This document shows positions 44,574-57,651 of a stretch of 64,000 nucleotides of DNA, in pieces. The notes below the pieces were generated by a model, which searched no databases, was not told where the DNA came from, and saw only the letters and a program-made list of their open reading frames with translations. Each line of letters begins with the position of its first letter. Position 1 is the first letter of the stretch. The position numbers were made by a program, and so were the translations under genes. The stretch spans positions 150,663 to 214,662 of the forward strand of contig JAFDVI010000028.1 of assembly GCA_018269055.1 (NCBI GenBank). The letters are read 5' to 3'. This DNA comes from Acidobacteriota bacterium (GTDB taxonomy: Bacteria; Acidobacteriota; Blastocatellia; RBC074).

Positions 44574-47500
44574 TTACTTTCCATTACTTGCGGCTCGCTC
44601 CTTCTTGTTGCCGTCAATCTGTCGGAGCAATTCCTTCACCGCCGTATCAAGCTGGCTATCGCGTCCTGTGTAACTTTCGCCGATTGGTCGCGTCACCGGT
44701 ACATCCACCGGTCGCGGGTGCAGTTCCATCGTCTGTCCTGAATTGTCCTGCACGCGCACGCGCGGCATGCGGAAGCCTGTGCCGTCCAGCAATTGACCGT
44801 TCCAGGTGTAAATAATCCAGCCGGAAGTCGGTTCGCCGACGACCTTGCCGAGCTTCAATGAGCGATAACCTTCGGTGAAATCTTCGGCGTCGGATAGAGC
44901 GTGTTGATTCGTGACCAGAATCGTTGGCGCTTCCAGCGAACGTTGCCCCAGATAGCTGCGCGCCGGAGCCGACGGCATGCCGCGTTGCGTCATCGTCAGA
45001 TACCCGCGACGCGCCAGCACGTCAATCGCGTAAACATTGACGAAGCCGCCATTGTTGTTGCGAACGTCCACGACCACGCCTTCGCGGGCGTGGTTTTCGT
45101 CGTCGAGGTCTGTGTAAAGTTGCGCCAGCGATTGGGCGGACATATCCGGCATGTGAACGTAGCCCAAGCGTCCGTTGCTGACCTTGGCGACATAGGCACG
45201 GTTTTCTTCGACCCACTGGCGATACAACAAACCCTTTTCGGTTCCGGTGGTGGTTGGACGAACGACAACTTCGTGCGGGCTGGAACCGTCCGCAGCAGAC
45301 GAAATCGTCAGCGCAACGCGGCGATTGGTTTTGTATTGCAGCAATTCGTCCAGGTTCGTTTGGGCGTTGATGCGCGCGCCATCCACCGCCAGCAGGTAAT
45401 CGCCGGTTTTGATGCCGCCAGCGATTGCCGCCGGGCCGAGCGCGATGACTTCGGTCACTTTCAACCGTCCGTTGGTTTCGTATTCAACGCGATCAAATCG
45501 CAAGCCGAGTTTGCCAACCGGCGCAGCCTGGTTTCCGCCGCCAAACGGAGCCGAAACGCCCAAATGCGAAGCGTTCAATTCGCCGACCATCAAACTCAAA
45601 ATGCGGCGCATTTCGTCCGGCGTACGCGCTCCGGCAATGCGTGGTTCGTATTCAGCGTGAACGGCATTCCAATCCGCGCCGTGGAATTTGTCGTCGTAAA
45701 AATGATCGCGCTGCAAAGTCCAGGCTTGCTGGAACACGGCCAGTTTTTCCTGATTGAAATCCACGTCCATATCAGCGGTTACGGCCAGCGGGCGCGGCTG
45801 GCGCGTGTCCAGAGCGATGGTGCTGATGCGCCCCTGTTCCAGGTAAACGACCTGTTTGCCGTCCGGCGAAAATTGCGCGTCGGATTTGAAACCGGGCGTT
45901 GAGGTTAGTTGCCGAGCGACCGGGCGTTCGCGGTCGAGTTCATCCAGCGACCAGGTGTAAAGATTCGCCTGGCCTTCGGCGCTGGCTGTCATCAACAGCG
46001 TTTTGCCGTCCGGGCTGATGGTCAACGTGTTTACGTCCACGCCAACCGGCAACAGGCTCAACCGTCCGCGAATGCCTTCAAACACGATTTCGACAGCTTT
46101 GTTGGCCGGTTTTTTTTCTTCCGGTTTGGTTTCCGCCGATTGCTGTTGAGTCGGCTGCGCAGGTTGTGCGCGGCGATCAATTGCCGGGTTGCGCGGAGAT
46201 TCTTCCTTGAACAAATCACGAAACTGATCTTCGCGGAATTTGGGCGTGCGCGGAATCAAATCCACGCGCGCAATCTGGCCTTCTTCGGTCCGCATCACGG
46301 TTTGAAACAACAGGTAAGTCCCGTCCGGACTCCACGAAATGGAACTGCCGGAAATCGAAGCCAGGGAACTGATCTGCTTGGCTTCACCGCCACCCTCTTT
46401 TACAGATGCTGCAACGGCGTAAACATTGCGGAAGGATTTGTTGCTGACCGCCGAAAACGCCAGCCATTTGCTGTCCGGTGACCAGGCGAACGCACGGCTG
46501 CTGGTGAATGGCGGACGATCCATTTTGGCGTCCGCCAGCTTGCGCTCCTGTTTGGATTCGGCTTCGTATACGCGCAACTCTTTTCCGTCGCGGACGAACG
46601 CGATCAACTTGCCGTCGGGCGAAAAACGCGGAACCGCGTCGGCTCCTGCACCATTGGTCAACTGTGTTTCGGTATTGCTGGTGAAATCGTATAAAAACAG
46701 ATGCGGAGCGCCATCGCGTTCGGAAACATACGCGATGCGTTTGCTGTCCGGCGACCAGACAACATCGCTTTCCGCCGTGACGGTTCGCGTCACGCGCACG
46801 GCATCGCCGCCGTCTTTCGATGAAGCCGCAAAGATTTCTCCGCGCGCGACGAAGGCGACTTTCTTGCCGTCGGGCGAAAGCGCCAAATCCTGAAAACCAT
46901 TGTTCAGCGACAAATGCTCAATGCTGGGGCCGGAAGGCGCGCCTCTGCGCGTAACTTGAACTTCGGCGGTTTGCCCTGTTGCGGTGTCGAATTTCCAGAC
47001 GCCGAAGTTGCGCTCAAAAACAATTGTTTTGCTGTCGTAACTGATTGTCGGCCACAACACGCGCCCGTTCGTGAATTTGGTCAACTGTTTGGCCTGGCCG
47101 CCAATGGTTTTTGACCAAAGGTTTTGCGCGCCGCTGCGGTCGGACATGAAAAACAGCGTGCGTCCATCGCCGCTCCACATCGGCCACTGTTGCTTGGCGC
47201 CGCGTTCGGTGAGTTGTTCGTATTTGCCGCCGTCGCCGAGCAGCCAGAGTTCTGATTCGTCCAGATGGCTGTGGCCTTTGCGCCACCATTGCCCGGCGCT
47301 GTTGCCGCGCGCGGCAAACGCCAGGGTTTTGCCGTCGGGTGATGGCGCGGCGAAAAATTCGCTGGTGTACCGATCCGCCGTGACCTGCATGGGCGTGCCG
47401 CCTTCGCTGCTGACGCGGAAAATGTCGTTCATCCCGGAAATGTCTTTGCTGGATGAAGTGAAGTAAATCCACCGGCCATCGCGCGACCAACCGTCCAGTT

Positions 47501-47846
47501 GTTCGTTCACGTCGTCAAACGTCAGCCGTTTCAAATCGCCGCTGCTGAGCGTCAACACATAAATATCGCCATTGCCCGTGCGGTTGGAAATGAACGCCAG
47601 TTTCTTTCCGTCCGGCGAATAGATGGGGCGCGATTCATTGGCCGGATGCGCGACCAGCAATCGCGCCTCGCCGCCCGCAGCCGGAACCGTCCAGATGTCT
47701 CCGCCGGAAACGAAGGCGATTTCCGACCGATCCGGTGAAATCGAAGGTTCGGCAAAATACGGCAACGCTTCTTTCGGCGCTTGGCCAAAAGCAACGAAAG
47801 AAAGCAGTGACATCAGCACAACGATTCGGACGCGCGAGTTAAACAT
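44574..47846 (-). CDS. Tricorn-like S41 protease with beta-propeller
   Basis: From ATG 47846, with AGGGG upstream, it has 1090 residues. A signal peptide (RIVVLMSLLSFVAFGQA) leads to a periplasmic protein. Residues 30-650 carry many PD40/WD40-like repeats of the TolB type (for example EIAFVSGGDIWTVPA, KKLAFISNRTGNGDIYV), forming beta-propellers. Then come a PDZ domain (GGIKTGDYLLAVDGARI) and an S41 tail-specific protease domain with NQHALSDAEDF (catalytic Ser), VVDVRNNNGGF and TSGWIIYTWNG. It is related to archaeal tricorn protease, which degrades peptides to small units. It is the first gene of an operon with aldehyde dehydrogenase and amidotransferase and runs away from nifJ. Confidence 0.92.
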   Translation of the reverse strand: MFNSRVRIVVLMSLLSFVAFGQAPKEALPYFAEPSISPDRSEIAFVSGGDIWTVPAAGGEARLLVAHPANESRPIYSPDGKKLAFISNRTGNGDIYVLTLSSGDLKRLTFDDVNEQLDGWSRDGRWIYFTSSSKDISGMNDIFRVSSEGGTPMQVTADRYTSEFFAAPSPDGKTLAFAARGNSAGQWWRKGHSHLDESELWLLGDGGKYEQLTERGAKQQWPMWSGDGRTLFFMSDRSGAQNLWSKTIGGQAKQLTKFTNGRVLWPTISYDSKTIVFERNFGVWKFDTATGQTAEVQVTRRGAPSGPSIEHLSLNNGFQDLALSPDGKKVAFVARGEIFAASSKDGGDAVRVTRTVTAESDVVWSPDSKRIAYVSERDGAPHLFLYDFTSNTETQLTNGAGADAVPRFSPDGKLIAFVRDGKELRVYEAESKQERKLADAKMDRPPFTSSRAFAWSPDSKWLAFSAVSNKSFRNVYAVAASVKEGGGEAKQISSLASISGSSISWSPDGTYLLFQTVMRTEEGQIARVDLIPRTPKFREDQFRDLFKEESPRNPAIDRRAQPAQPTQQQSAETKPEEKKPANKAVEIVFEGIRGRLSLLPVGVDVNTLTISPDGKTLLMTASAEGQANLYTWSLDELDRERPVARQLTSTPGFKSDAQFSPDGKQVVYLEQGRISTIALDTRQPRPLAVTADMDVDFNQEKLAVFQQAWTLQRDHFYDDKFHGADWNAVHAEYEPRIAGARTPDEMRRILSLMVGELNASHLGVSAPFGGGNQAAPVGKLGLRFDRVEYETNGRLKVTEVIALGPAAIAGGIKTGDYLLAVDGARINAQTNLDELLQYKTNRRVALTISSAADGSSPHEVVVRPTTTGTEKGLLYRQWVEENRAYVAKVSNGRLGYVHMPDMSAQSLAQLYTDLDDENHAREGVVVDVRNNNGGFVNVYAIDVLARRGYLTMTQRGMPSAPARSYLGQRSLEAPTILVTNQHALSDAEDFTEGYRSLKLGKVVGEPTSGWIIYTWNGQLLDGTGFRMPRVRVQDNSGQTMELHPRPVDVPVTRPIGESYTGRDSQLDTAVKELLRQIDGNKKERAASNGK

Positions 47847-47893
47847 AAGACCCCTTTTGATTGGTGACGTTGGACGAGCAGCAAACGTGTCGC

Positions 47894-47929
47894 TGAGCAA
47901 TTTTGCTCAATTGTGAGCAACTTTGCCCA
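47894..47929. promoter_or_regulatory. Tandem palindromes 20 bp apart, candidate activator sites
   Basis: TGAGCAATTTTGCTCA (47894-47909) is a perfect palindrome. TGAGCAACTTTGCCCA (47914-47929) is a second copy with one arm mismatch. Their centres are exactly 20 bp apart, two helical turns, and lie about 40 and 60 bp upstream of the -24 element of the sigma-54-type promoter at 47960. This is the layout expected of upstream activating sequences for an NtrC-type enhancer-binding protein. Confidence 0.65.
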
Positions 47930-47959
47930 ACGGAATTCCTGTAAATGCTTGATATTGCA

Positions 47960-47976
47960 TTGGCATAAGCCTTGCT
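47960..47976 (+). promoter_or_regulatory. Sigma-54-type promoter before nifJ
   Basis: TTGGCATAAGCCTTGCT matches the sigma-54 pattern TGGCAY-N5-TTGCW, with GG at 47962-47963 and GC at 47974-47975, 12 bp apart as required. Transcription would begin near 47987, about 40 bases before the nifJ start. The two palindromes at 47894-47929 lie upstream. Confidence 0.65.
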
Positions 47977-48027
47977 GCCTTGCATCGTAATGAACAGACG
48001 CTGTCTGAACAAGAGGAGGGACACGCA

Positions 48028-51578
<3,551 letters not shown>

Positions 51579-51579
<1 letters not shown>

Positions 51580-52574
51580 TGAGTTTACAAACCAATTATC
51601 TGGGGATGACATTGCGCACGCCACTGGTGGTATCGGCTTCACCGCTGTCGCAAAACCTGGACAATGTAAAACGCATGGCCGAAGCGGGCGCATCCGCCAT
51701 CGTGTTGTATTCGCTGTTTGAAGAGCAGTTGATGTTGGAACGATACGAATTGCATCACCACATGACGCACGGCACGGAAAGTTTTGCTGAAGCGCTGAGC
51801 TTTTTTCCTGAGCCGGAGTTTTTGCAATTCGGGCTGGAGACATATCTGGAACATATTCGCCGCGCCAAACAGGCCGTGGATATTCCGATCATCGCCAGTA
51901 TGAACGGCACTGCGGTGGGTCGTTGGACGGAATCCGCCAAGCGCATTGCCGAAGCGGGCGCGGACGCTTTGGAACTGAATATCTATTCGATTCCGACCGA
52001 CCCGGAAATGACAGGCGCTGAAGTCGAGCAAAATTATCTGGACGTCGTTTCCGCCGTGAAGGCTGCGATTCACATTCCCGTGGCGGTGAAGCTGGGGCCG
52101 TTTTTCAGCAGCTTCGCCAACATGGCCAACAAATTGGACGAAGCGGGCGCAGATGCGCTGGTGCTGTTCAACCGGTTTTATCAGCCGGATTTCGATCTGG
52201 AAGCATTGGAAGTCCGAACAAATGTATTGTTCAGCCGCTCTTCATCCATACGCCTGCCGCTGCGCTGGATAGCGATTTTGTATGGACGAATTCGCGCGCA
52301 ACTGGCGGCGACCAGCGGCGTGCATTCGGCCATTGATGCCCTGAAGCTGTTGATGGCCGGAGCGAATGTGACAATGTTGTGTTCAGTGTTGTATGAACGC
52401 GGATTGCCGCAAATCGGGTTGATCGAACGCGCAATGTTGGAATGGATGGAAAAGCATGAATATGTTTCCGTGGCGCAAATGCGCGGCAGTCTGAGCCAAT
52501 TGCATTGCGCCGACCCGACCGCTTACGAACGCGCGCTGTACGTTCAGGCAGTGCACAACTACCAGCCGCACTAA
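51579..52574 (+). CDS. Dihydroorotate dehydrogenase-like protein linked to nifJ
   Basis: The 331-residue protein starts at the TGATG overlap with the nifJ stop. It has the class 1 DHOD TIM-barrel pattern: LRTPLVVSASPLSQNLDNVK, IIASMNGTAVGRWTESAKRI, ALELNIYSIPTD, AVKLGPFFSSFANMA and a C-terminal FMN-phosphate region (GANVTMLCSVLYERG). The usual catalytic Ser/Cys loop is not evident, so it may not make orotate. The pairing with nifJ recurs in several bacterial groups, from memory, and suggests a redox role using flavin. It ends convergent to the exporter gene, with 4 bp of overlap. Confidence 0.88.
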
Positions 52575-54370
52575 ACCGGTTTGCCGGCTTGCCGTTGAAG
52601 CATTCGAAAATAATATCCGCGTAATTTCAGCAACTCGCCATGCGTGCCTTGTTCGACCAGCTTGCCGCGTCGCAAGACCAGAATCTGGTCGAAATCTTCA
52701 AACGAAGTCAGGTGGTGGGCGATGACCAGCGTGGTTTTTCCCTGACGCAATTGATCCAGCGCCGCGTGAATCAGCGCGGCGGATTCTGCATCCACTGCGG
52801 AAGTCGGTTCATCCAGAATCAGCACCGATGGATTTTTGATGATGGCGCGCGCCAGGCAAATGCGTTGGCGCTGTCCGCCGGAAAGCGTGCTGCCGCGTTC
52901 GCCAATGATGGTGTCGTACCCATCTGGCAGAGCGGTGATGAACTCGTGAGCATACGCTTCTCGCGCGGCGGTTTCGATCTCCGACATCGTCGCGTTCGGC
53001 TTGCCGTAGGCGATGTTTTCGCGAATTGACGCTCCAAACAGCAGGGCGTCCTGCAACACGGTTCCGATTTCGTTTCGCAAGGTTTCGCGCCGGTAAGCTT
53101 CGATGTTGACGCCATCCAGCCGGATTGCCCCTTGCGTCGCGTGATAAAAGCGCAGAATCAAATTGGCGATGGTGGATTTGCCCGAACCCGATGAACCGAC
53201 CAGCGCGATTCTTTGCCCGGGATCAATTCTAAAACTGACATCCTGCAACACGTCTTTGCCGTCGCCGTAATCAAACCAAACGCGGTCAAATTCAATCGCG
53301 CCTTTCAGGCGAACGGCTACCGGGGAGGGCGATTCGTTCCAACGTTCCGGTTCTGTGTCCAGAATTTCGCCGATGCGTTGCAGGCTGACCACCGCGCGCG
53401 ATAACCGCGTCGAAGCTTTCGCCAGGTTGCGCAACGGTTTATACATATCGTTCAGATACGAAATGAACACCAGTAGCGCGCCGGGCGTCAGCCGTCCGTG
53501 AATGACGGAAAGTGAGCCGTACATCACCGTGCCCCACAATCCAGCCGCTTTCAGCAGTTCGACAGAGCGCGTTGCGGCAGCCGCCATCCGTTCGGTTTTC
53601 AACCCTTCGGCCAGGGCCTGACTGCTTTCCTGTTCAAAACGTTCCTGTTCGTATCGTTCGCGCCCGTAGGCTTTGACCAGTCGCACAGAACCCAGCACTT
53701 CGCCCAATCGGGCGGCCAGACGGCCTTCGCGCTGGCGCTGCAACCGCGTGGTGATTTTGATTTGCCGATAAATTCGCGCCAGAGCGAAAAACAGCAACGG
53801 GAATGTCGCCAATGCGATCAGGCTCAATCGCCAATCCAGCATCAACAAAATGATCATCATCGAACCGACCGTCAGGACCTGTGATAAGGAAAGCAGTACG
53901 CCTTCGACAAATCCATCCTTGAAGGCTTCGGTTTCGCCTGTGACTTTGGCCAGCAATTCGCCGGTGCGCGAGCGGTTGTGGTACGACAACGAAAGTTGTT
54001 GCAGATGGGCAAACAATTCACAACGCAACGAATACACCATCCGCTGGCCGATGTAAGACGTCAGAAATTGCTGGCCATAGGCGAAGATGCTGCTGAAAAG
54101 CGCGATGAGAATGATGCCGGATGACAACACAACAACCGCAGAGGTTTTGCTTCCTTGCAGAACCGTATTCAGCCAACTCAAGTTGACCGGAGCAGGCTTT
54201 CCCAACAGGATATGATCGAAAATCAGCTTCAACGGCCAGGGCGCCAGCAACTCCGTGACCGTCAATCCGCCCAGGCAAAGGAGCGTAATCGCGATGCGTC
54301 CGCGCATTTGCCAAAGCATGTCGCGTAGCAACGCTCGAAAATCCGCATGTTTTTCCAGTGCGTTTTGCAT
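52571..54370 (-). CDS. MsbA-like ABC exporter (membrane plus ATPase)
   Basis: At 599 residues it is a half-size exporter: six membrane segments (residues 20-310, beginning GRIAITLLCLGGLTVTELLA), then an ATPase with Walker A GSSGSGKST, signature LSGGQRQRICLARA, Walker B VLILDEPTSAVD and switch His in VIAHHLTS. It would work as a homodimer moving a lipid-linked or hydrophobic glycan. It is the last gene of a five-gene run and starts at the stop of the deacetylase-like gene, so it is the probable export step of that pathway. Confidence 0.95.
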   Translation of the reverse strand: MQNALEKHADFRALLRDMLWQMRGRIAITLLCLGGLTVTELLAPWPLKLIFDHILLGKPAPVNLSWLNTVLQGSKTSAVVVLSSGIILIALFSSIFAYGQQFLTSYIGQRMVYSLRCELFAHLQQLSLSYHNRSRTGELLAKVTGETEAFKDGFVEGVLLSLSQVLTVGSMMIILLMLDWRLSLIALATFPLLFFALARIYRQIKITTRLQRQREGRLAARLGEVLGSVRLVKAYGRERYEQERFEQESSQALAEGLKTERMAAAATRSVELLKAAGLWGTVMYGSLSVIHGRLTPGALLVFISYLNDMYKPLRNLAKASTRLSRAVVSLQRIGEILDTEPERWNESPSPVAVRLKGAIEFDRVWFDYGDGKDVLQDVSFRIDPGQRIALVGSSGSGKSTIANLILRFYHATQGAIRLDGVNIEAYRRETLRNEIGTVLQDALLFGASIRENIAYGKPNATMSEIETAAREAYAHEFITALPDGYDTIIGERGSTLSGGQRQRICLARAIIKNPSVLILDEPTSAVDAESAALIHAALDQLRQGKTTLVIAHHLTSFEDFDQILVLRRGKLVEQGTHGELLKLRGYYFRMLQRQAGKPV

Positions 54371-55125
54371 CAACGATTTGAACGTAACAAGCTCTGAAAG
54401 GTGTGGCGCTGGACAATTGAAAACTGATTGAGCAATTGCAGAAATTCATCAAGCCAGGCGAAGGCCGCATCGTTCATTACCTTGTGGTGCAACATCATGC
54501 CAATGCGAGCCTGGCTGTTGATTTGCTGTGTCAGTTCGGCAGCCAATTCTTCCGGCGAACGAAACGCCGCGCCACCTTTCCAGCGAATGATGTCAAAACT
54601 AACGGGAAGTTCCGTAAACTGGCAGTTCACGAATGGCGGTTGCCCGGCGTCACGCGACAGCACACGAAACCTAAGTTGATCCAGCGCTGTTACTGTCGCC
54701 GCAGTGCAACAATTCCAGGGCGGCACAAATGCCGGAAACCAATTTTGCCCAAACGCTTTGGCCATTTTTGATTGGCCCGCGGCAATGTCCGCCAGTTGTT
54801 CGTCAAAACTGCGGCTGGTGCCAAACTCGCTTTTTTTGCCTTCGCGCTCGTGGTTCAGATGCATCCATCCGTGTTGGCTCAACTCCACAAAATTGGGATT
54901 GGCACTAACGCATTCAATGAGCAGTGCGATTCCTGCTGTGGTCAGTTTGCCGGGAATTACTGCCAGATTGATTGGCGTTTCGTTGCCAAAACAAACTTCC
55001 AACAACGTGCGCAATGTTGATTCATTTTCGTCAACATCGTCATCGCGCAGAAAAAAAAGAAGCGGTCGGTTTTGTTGTTGCCGCAGTTCCAGCGCCGTTT
55101 CGATTTGAGCAAAGCAGGAATTCAT
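54370..55125 (-). CDS. Polysaccharide deacetylase-like protein
   Basis: The 251-residue protein starts at the overlap with the glycosyltransferase stop and ends at the exporter start. The NodB-like fold is suggested by LLFFLRDDDVDENES (metal-binding Asp pair), FVELSQHGWMHLNHE with His residues and FVPPWNCCTAATV. It probably removes acyl groups from a sugar, or is a related hydrolase. No signal peptide is evident, so it would act inside the cell, before export. The motif set is less canonical than in secreted chitin deacetylases. Confidence 0.75.
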   Translation of the reverse strand: MNSCFAQIETALELRQQQNRPLLFFLRDDDVDENESTLRTLLEVCFGNETPINLAVIPGKLTTAGIALLIECVSANPNFVELSQHGWMHLNHEREGKKSEFGTSRSFDEQLADIAAGQSKMAKAFGQNWFPAFVPPWNCCTAATVTALDQLRFRVLSRDAGQPPFVNCQFTELPVSFDIIRWKGGAAFRSPEELAAELTQQINSQARIGMMLHHKVMNDAAFAWLDEFLQLLNQFSIVQRHTFQSLLRSNR

Positions 55126-56297
55126 CAACGCCTCGCCTCTTCGTTCGACTTTGAATCCAGCAAGGCCGCCAACAATTCTGCCGTGCGCTTTGCGCCTTGC
55201 AGGTCAATCGCAAGCGTTGGAGGGGGCGGCGGCGCGTTGAGCAGACGAACGATTTCAGAAGCCAGGAACTTCGGCGAAAGCTGCTCCGGTTCCAGCATGG
55301 TGACATGGCCTACCTGTTCCAGCTTGCGCGCCCGGCGGGTTTGTTCGTCGTTATCGTGTTCGTTGAACGGATATACCAGAGCGCGCGCCTGCGCCGCCAG
55401 AATATCCATACAGGTGTTGTAACCTGCCATGCTGATGGAAAGCGACGCTCGGCTGAGCCAGGTTGGAAACTCCGTCGTATGGCGTTGTAATCGGGCGTGT
55501 GACAATGCCGCAGCTTTGTTTTCCAAACGTTGAAACTCTTCGTCGGAAATATGCGGGCCGGTGAAAATTTGCAGTTGGTGCGGGAAAGGCAGAAGCCGTG
55601 ATGCCTCCAGCGCATAATCAATCAACTCGTGCCCGACACGGCCTCCGCCAATGCTGACCAGAATCATTGGCTGGTCGGTGATCTGGGGCGGTGAATCCTG
55701 AGATGGTTGCGCGACGTAACCGGTGTAGTAAAGCGGACAGGCAAGCTGCGCGACGCTGCCGAACGTTTCCTCCAGTCGTTGCACGCTCGGGTCCGAGTGA
55801 ATCAACAACGCGTCAAAAAATTGGTTGACGCGTTGGCACACCTCGGCTTCGTATTTTTCCTGCGCGGGACGGTGCACCAGAATGTCTCTCACGCTGCAAA
55901 TAATTTTCAGTTCAGGGCGTGACGCGCGCGCGCGCGTCAGCAACGGCAGCAACTCAAAATTGAATTTTTTTCTGCCGAACGGAAACAACTCAATCAGTAA
56001 AATGTCTGGCAAGAACCGATCGAATGTTGCGAGCAGCAATTCTTTCCTGCGTGTTTTGACTTCCTCAAGACTGGCTTGCTCACCAACAACGTATAGACGC
56101 TCAAAGGCCGTGTCAGAACGAAGTGCGGGCAGATAAACGACTTCTACCCAGTCCGGCCAATCAAACCCCGGTACAACTTCACCGCCGTACAAAAAACAAA
56201 CCTCGAAATCGCGCAACGCGAACAGCAATTCGCGGCTGCGAATGAAATGCCCAATGCCAAGCAATGACTGGCAATAAAACATGACGCGCTTTTTCAT
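55125..56297 (-). CDS. GT-B-fold glycosyltransferase (MurG-like C-terminal half)
   Basis: The 390-residue protein begins RVMFYCQSLLGIGHFIRSRE, a GT-B N-terminal nucleotide-fold start in the style of UDP-glycosyl transferases. Later parts are MILVSIGGGRVGHELIDYAL (the Gly-rich donor loop) and SLSISMAGYNTCMDILAAQARALVYPF, which resembles the MurG/UGT donor-binding motif with Gly, Asn and Thr. It should transfer a nucleotide-activated sugar in the cytosol. It lies between the GT4 enzyme and the deacetylase-like protein in one operon; the sugar and acceptor are unknown. Confidence 0.85.
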   Translation of the reverse strand: MKKRVMFYCQSLLGIGHFIRSRELLFALRDFEVCFLYGGEVVPGFDWPDWVEVVYLPALRSDTAFERLYVVGEQASLEEVKTRRKELLLATFDRFLPDILLIELFPFGRKKFNFELLPLLTRARASRPELKIICSVRDILVHRPAQEKYEAEVCQRVNQFFDALLIHSDPSVQRLEETFGSVAQLACPLYYTGYVAQPSQDSPPQITDQPMILVSIGGGRVGHELIDYALEASRLLPFPHQLQIFTGPHISDEEFQRLENKAAALSHARLQRHTTEFPTWLSRASLSISMAGYNTCMDILAAQARALVYPFNEHDNDEQTRRARKLEQVGHVTMLEPEQLSPKFLASEIVRLLNAPPPPPTLAIDLQGAKRTAELLAALLDSKSNEEARR

Positions 56298-56306
56298 ACC
56301 TGCATT

Positions 56307-57647
56307 TTAGCCTGTTTGCTTGTCGGCGTCGGGACCTTCCAGGCAATTCAGAAACAAACCACATAACGAACGGATATTTTGTTCGGCATCGAATAACCGG
56401 CAAATTTTTTCGCGTGCAGCATACCCGAACCTCCGGCGTAATTCCGGCGAATCCATCAACTTGGCAATCGCCGCTGCCAGCGCCTCAGCGTCTTTTTCAG
56501 GAACCAACAATCCGCTCACGCCGTGTTCAATCAATTCCGGGACGCCGGAGATGTTTGTTGAAATTACGGGCAGTCCTGTCGCCATCGCTTCGACCAGAAC
56601 ATTGGGAATCCCATCACGGTCGCCGTTAGAGGCAATCTGGCAGGGCAAGGCAAACAATGTCGCTCGGTGATAAATCCTTTGCAGCTCTTCCTGCGTCACA
56701 GCGGGTCGCAAGGTGATAACATCTGTCAGGTCCAGCTTTTGGATCAGCGAAATGATTTCCTGCTCTCCGACTCCCGCACCGCTGATGAATAAACATTGAA
56801 ACTGCACGCCACGGTTTTTCAATAACCAGCAAGCCTCTACAAGCGTATGAAAGCCTTTCTTTTCAACCACGCGGCCTACGGTCAGCAACAATGGCAAAGA
56901 TGATTTCGATTCTACCGACTCGCGCGGCGCGAATCGCCGAGTATCCAGTCCGTGGTAAATCGTGTGAATCGGAGTTCCAGTGACTCCCAAATTGTTTAGA
57001 TGTTTGTGGTTCGCTTCTGTACAGGTGACAGCGAATTTCGCGCGGCGCAGCTTCGTAGGCAGCAAATCGCCGGGGTTCAGCGTTTGCACATAAATGTCCT
57101 TGGCGTGGGCAGTGAAGCTGAACGGCACGCCGCATAAACGACTGGCCATCATCGCCACCGTCGTCGCCGAATGGCAAAAATGCGCGTGCAAGTGGCGAAT
57201 CGAGCCAATCGCCAACACCTGTTCCGCAATGAACCCGGCTTGCAGAAATTCCTTGATGAACGAAGGTCGCCACCAAGAGTCGGTTCGATACTTGAAGGCG
57301 AATCGCAACGCCAGCAGCAATGTGCAGAGATAGGCCGCTGGGCGGCTTTTGAGCAACCGCCAATGGCTGCGGAAAAACTTCGGGGCATTGTTCCACAGCC
57401 AGATGGGAAAAAAAGTTTCGCTGAGTGATGTGACTTGCGGCAAATAATGAACAGGCGCTTTGGTCGCATCCACCACGGCGTGGCGCTGCGGATCGGTCAA
57501 ATCCAGAATGGAAAACAACCGCAACCGCAGTCCCAATTGTTCCAGCAGGTAGATTTCATTGGCGATGAAGGTTTCGGACGTTCGCGGATAGCTTTTCAGC
57601 ACGTATCCAATTTCCGCCCCATTCGCCTCTGCGCCGTGTCCAGTCAT
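56307..57647 (-). CDS. Glycosyltransferase family 4 protein
   Basis: From ATG 57647, four bases after the SDR stop, it has 446 residues. It starts EIGYVLKSYPRTSETFIANE, typical of GT4 enzymes, and has the donor-site strand LLLTVGRVVEKKGFHTLVEA and the EX7E region ATGLPVISTNISGVPELIEHG. It would add a sugar to a lipid or glycan acceptor at the cytoplasmic face. Co-oriented genes for an SDR, a second glycosyltransferase, a deacetylase-like protein and an exporter indicate one glycan pathway. Confidence 0.93.
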   Translation of the reverse strand: MTGHGAEANGAEIGYVLKSYPRTSETFIANEIYLLEQLGLRLRLFSILDLTDPQRHAVVDATKAPVHYLPQVTSLSETFFPIWLWNNAPKFFRSHWRLLKSRPAAYLCTLLLALRFAFKYRTDSWWRPSFIKEFLQAGFIAEQVLAIGSIRHLHAHFCHSATTVAMMASRLCGVPFSFTAHAKDIYVQTLNPGDLLPTKLRRAKFAVTCTEANHKHLNNLGVTGTPIHTIYHGLDTRRFAPRESVESKSSLPLLLTVGRVVEKKGFHTLVEACWLLKNRGVQFQCLFISGAGVGEQEIISLIQKLDLTDVITLRPAVTQEELQRIYHRATLFALPCQIASNGDRDGIPNVLVEAMATGLPVISTNISGVPELIEHGVSGLLVPEKDAEALAAAIAKLMDSPELRRRFGYAAREKICRLFDAEQNIRSLCGLFLNCLEGPDADKQTG

Positions 57648-57651
57648 GAGC

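Noticed and set aside
47995..48007. CAGAC-GCT-GTCTG palindrome in the nifJ leader as an operator
   Set aside because: Only five-base arms and no second copy; it may be a weak hairpin in the leader.
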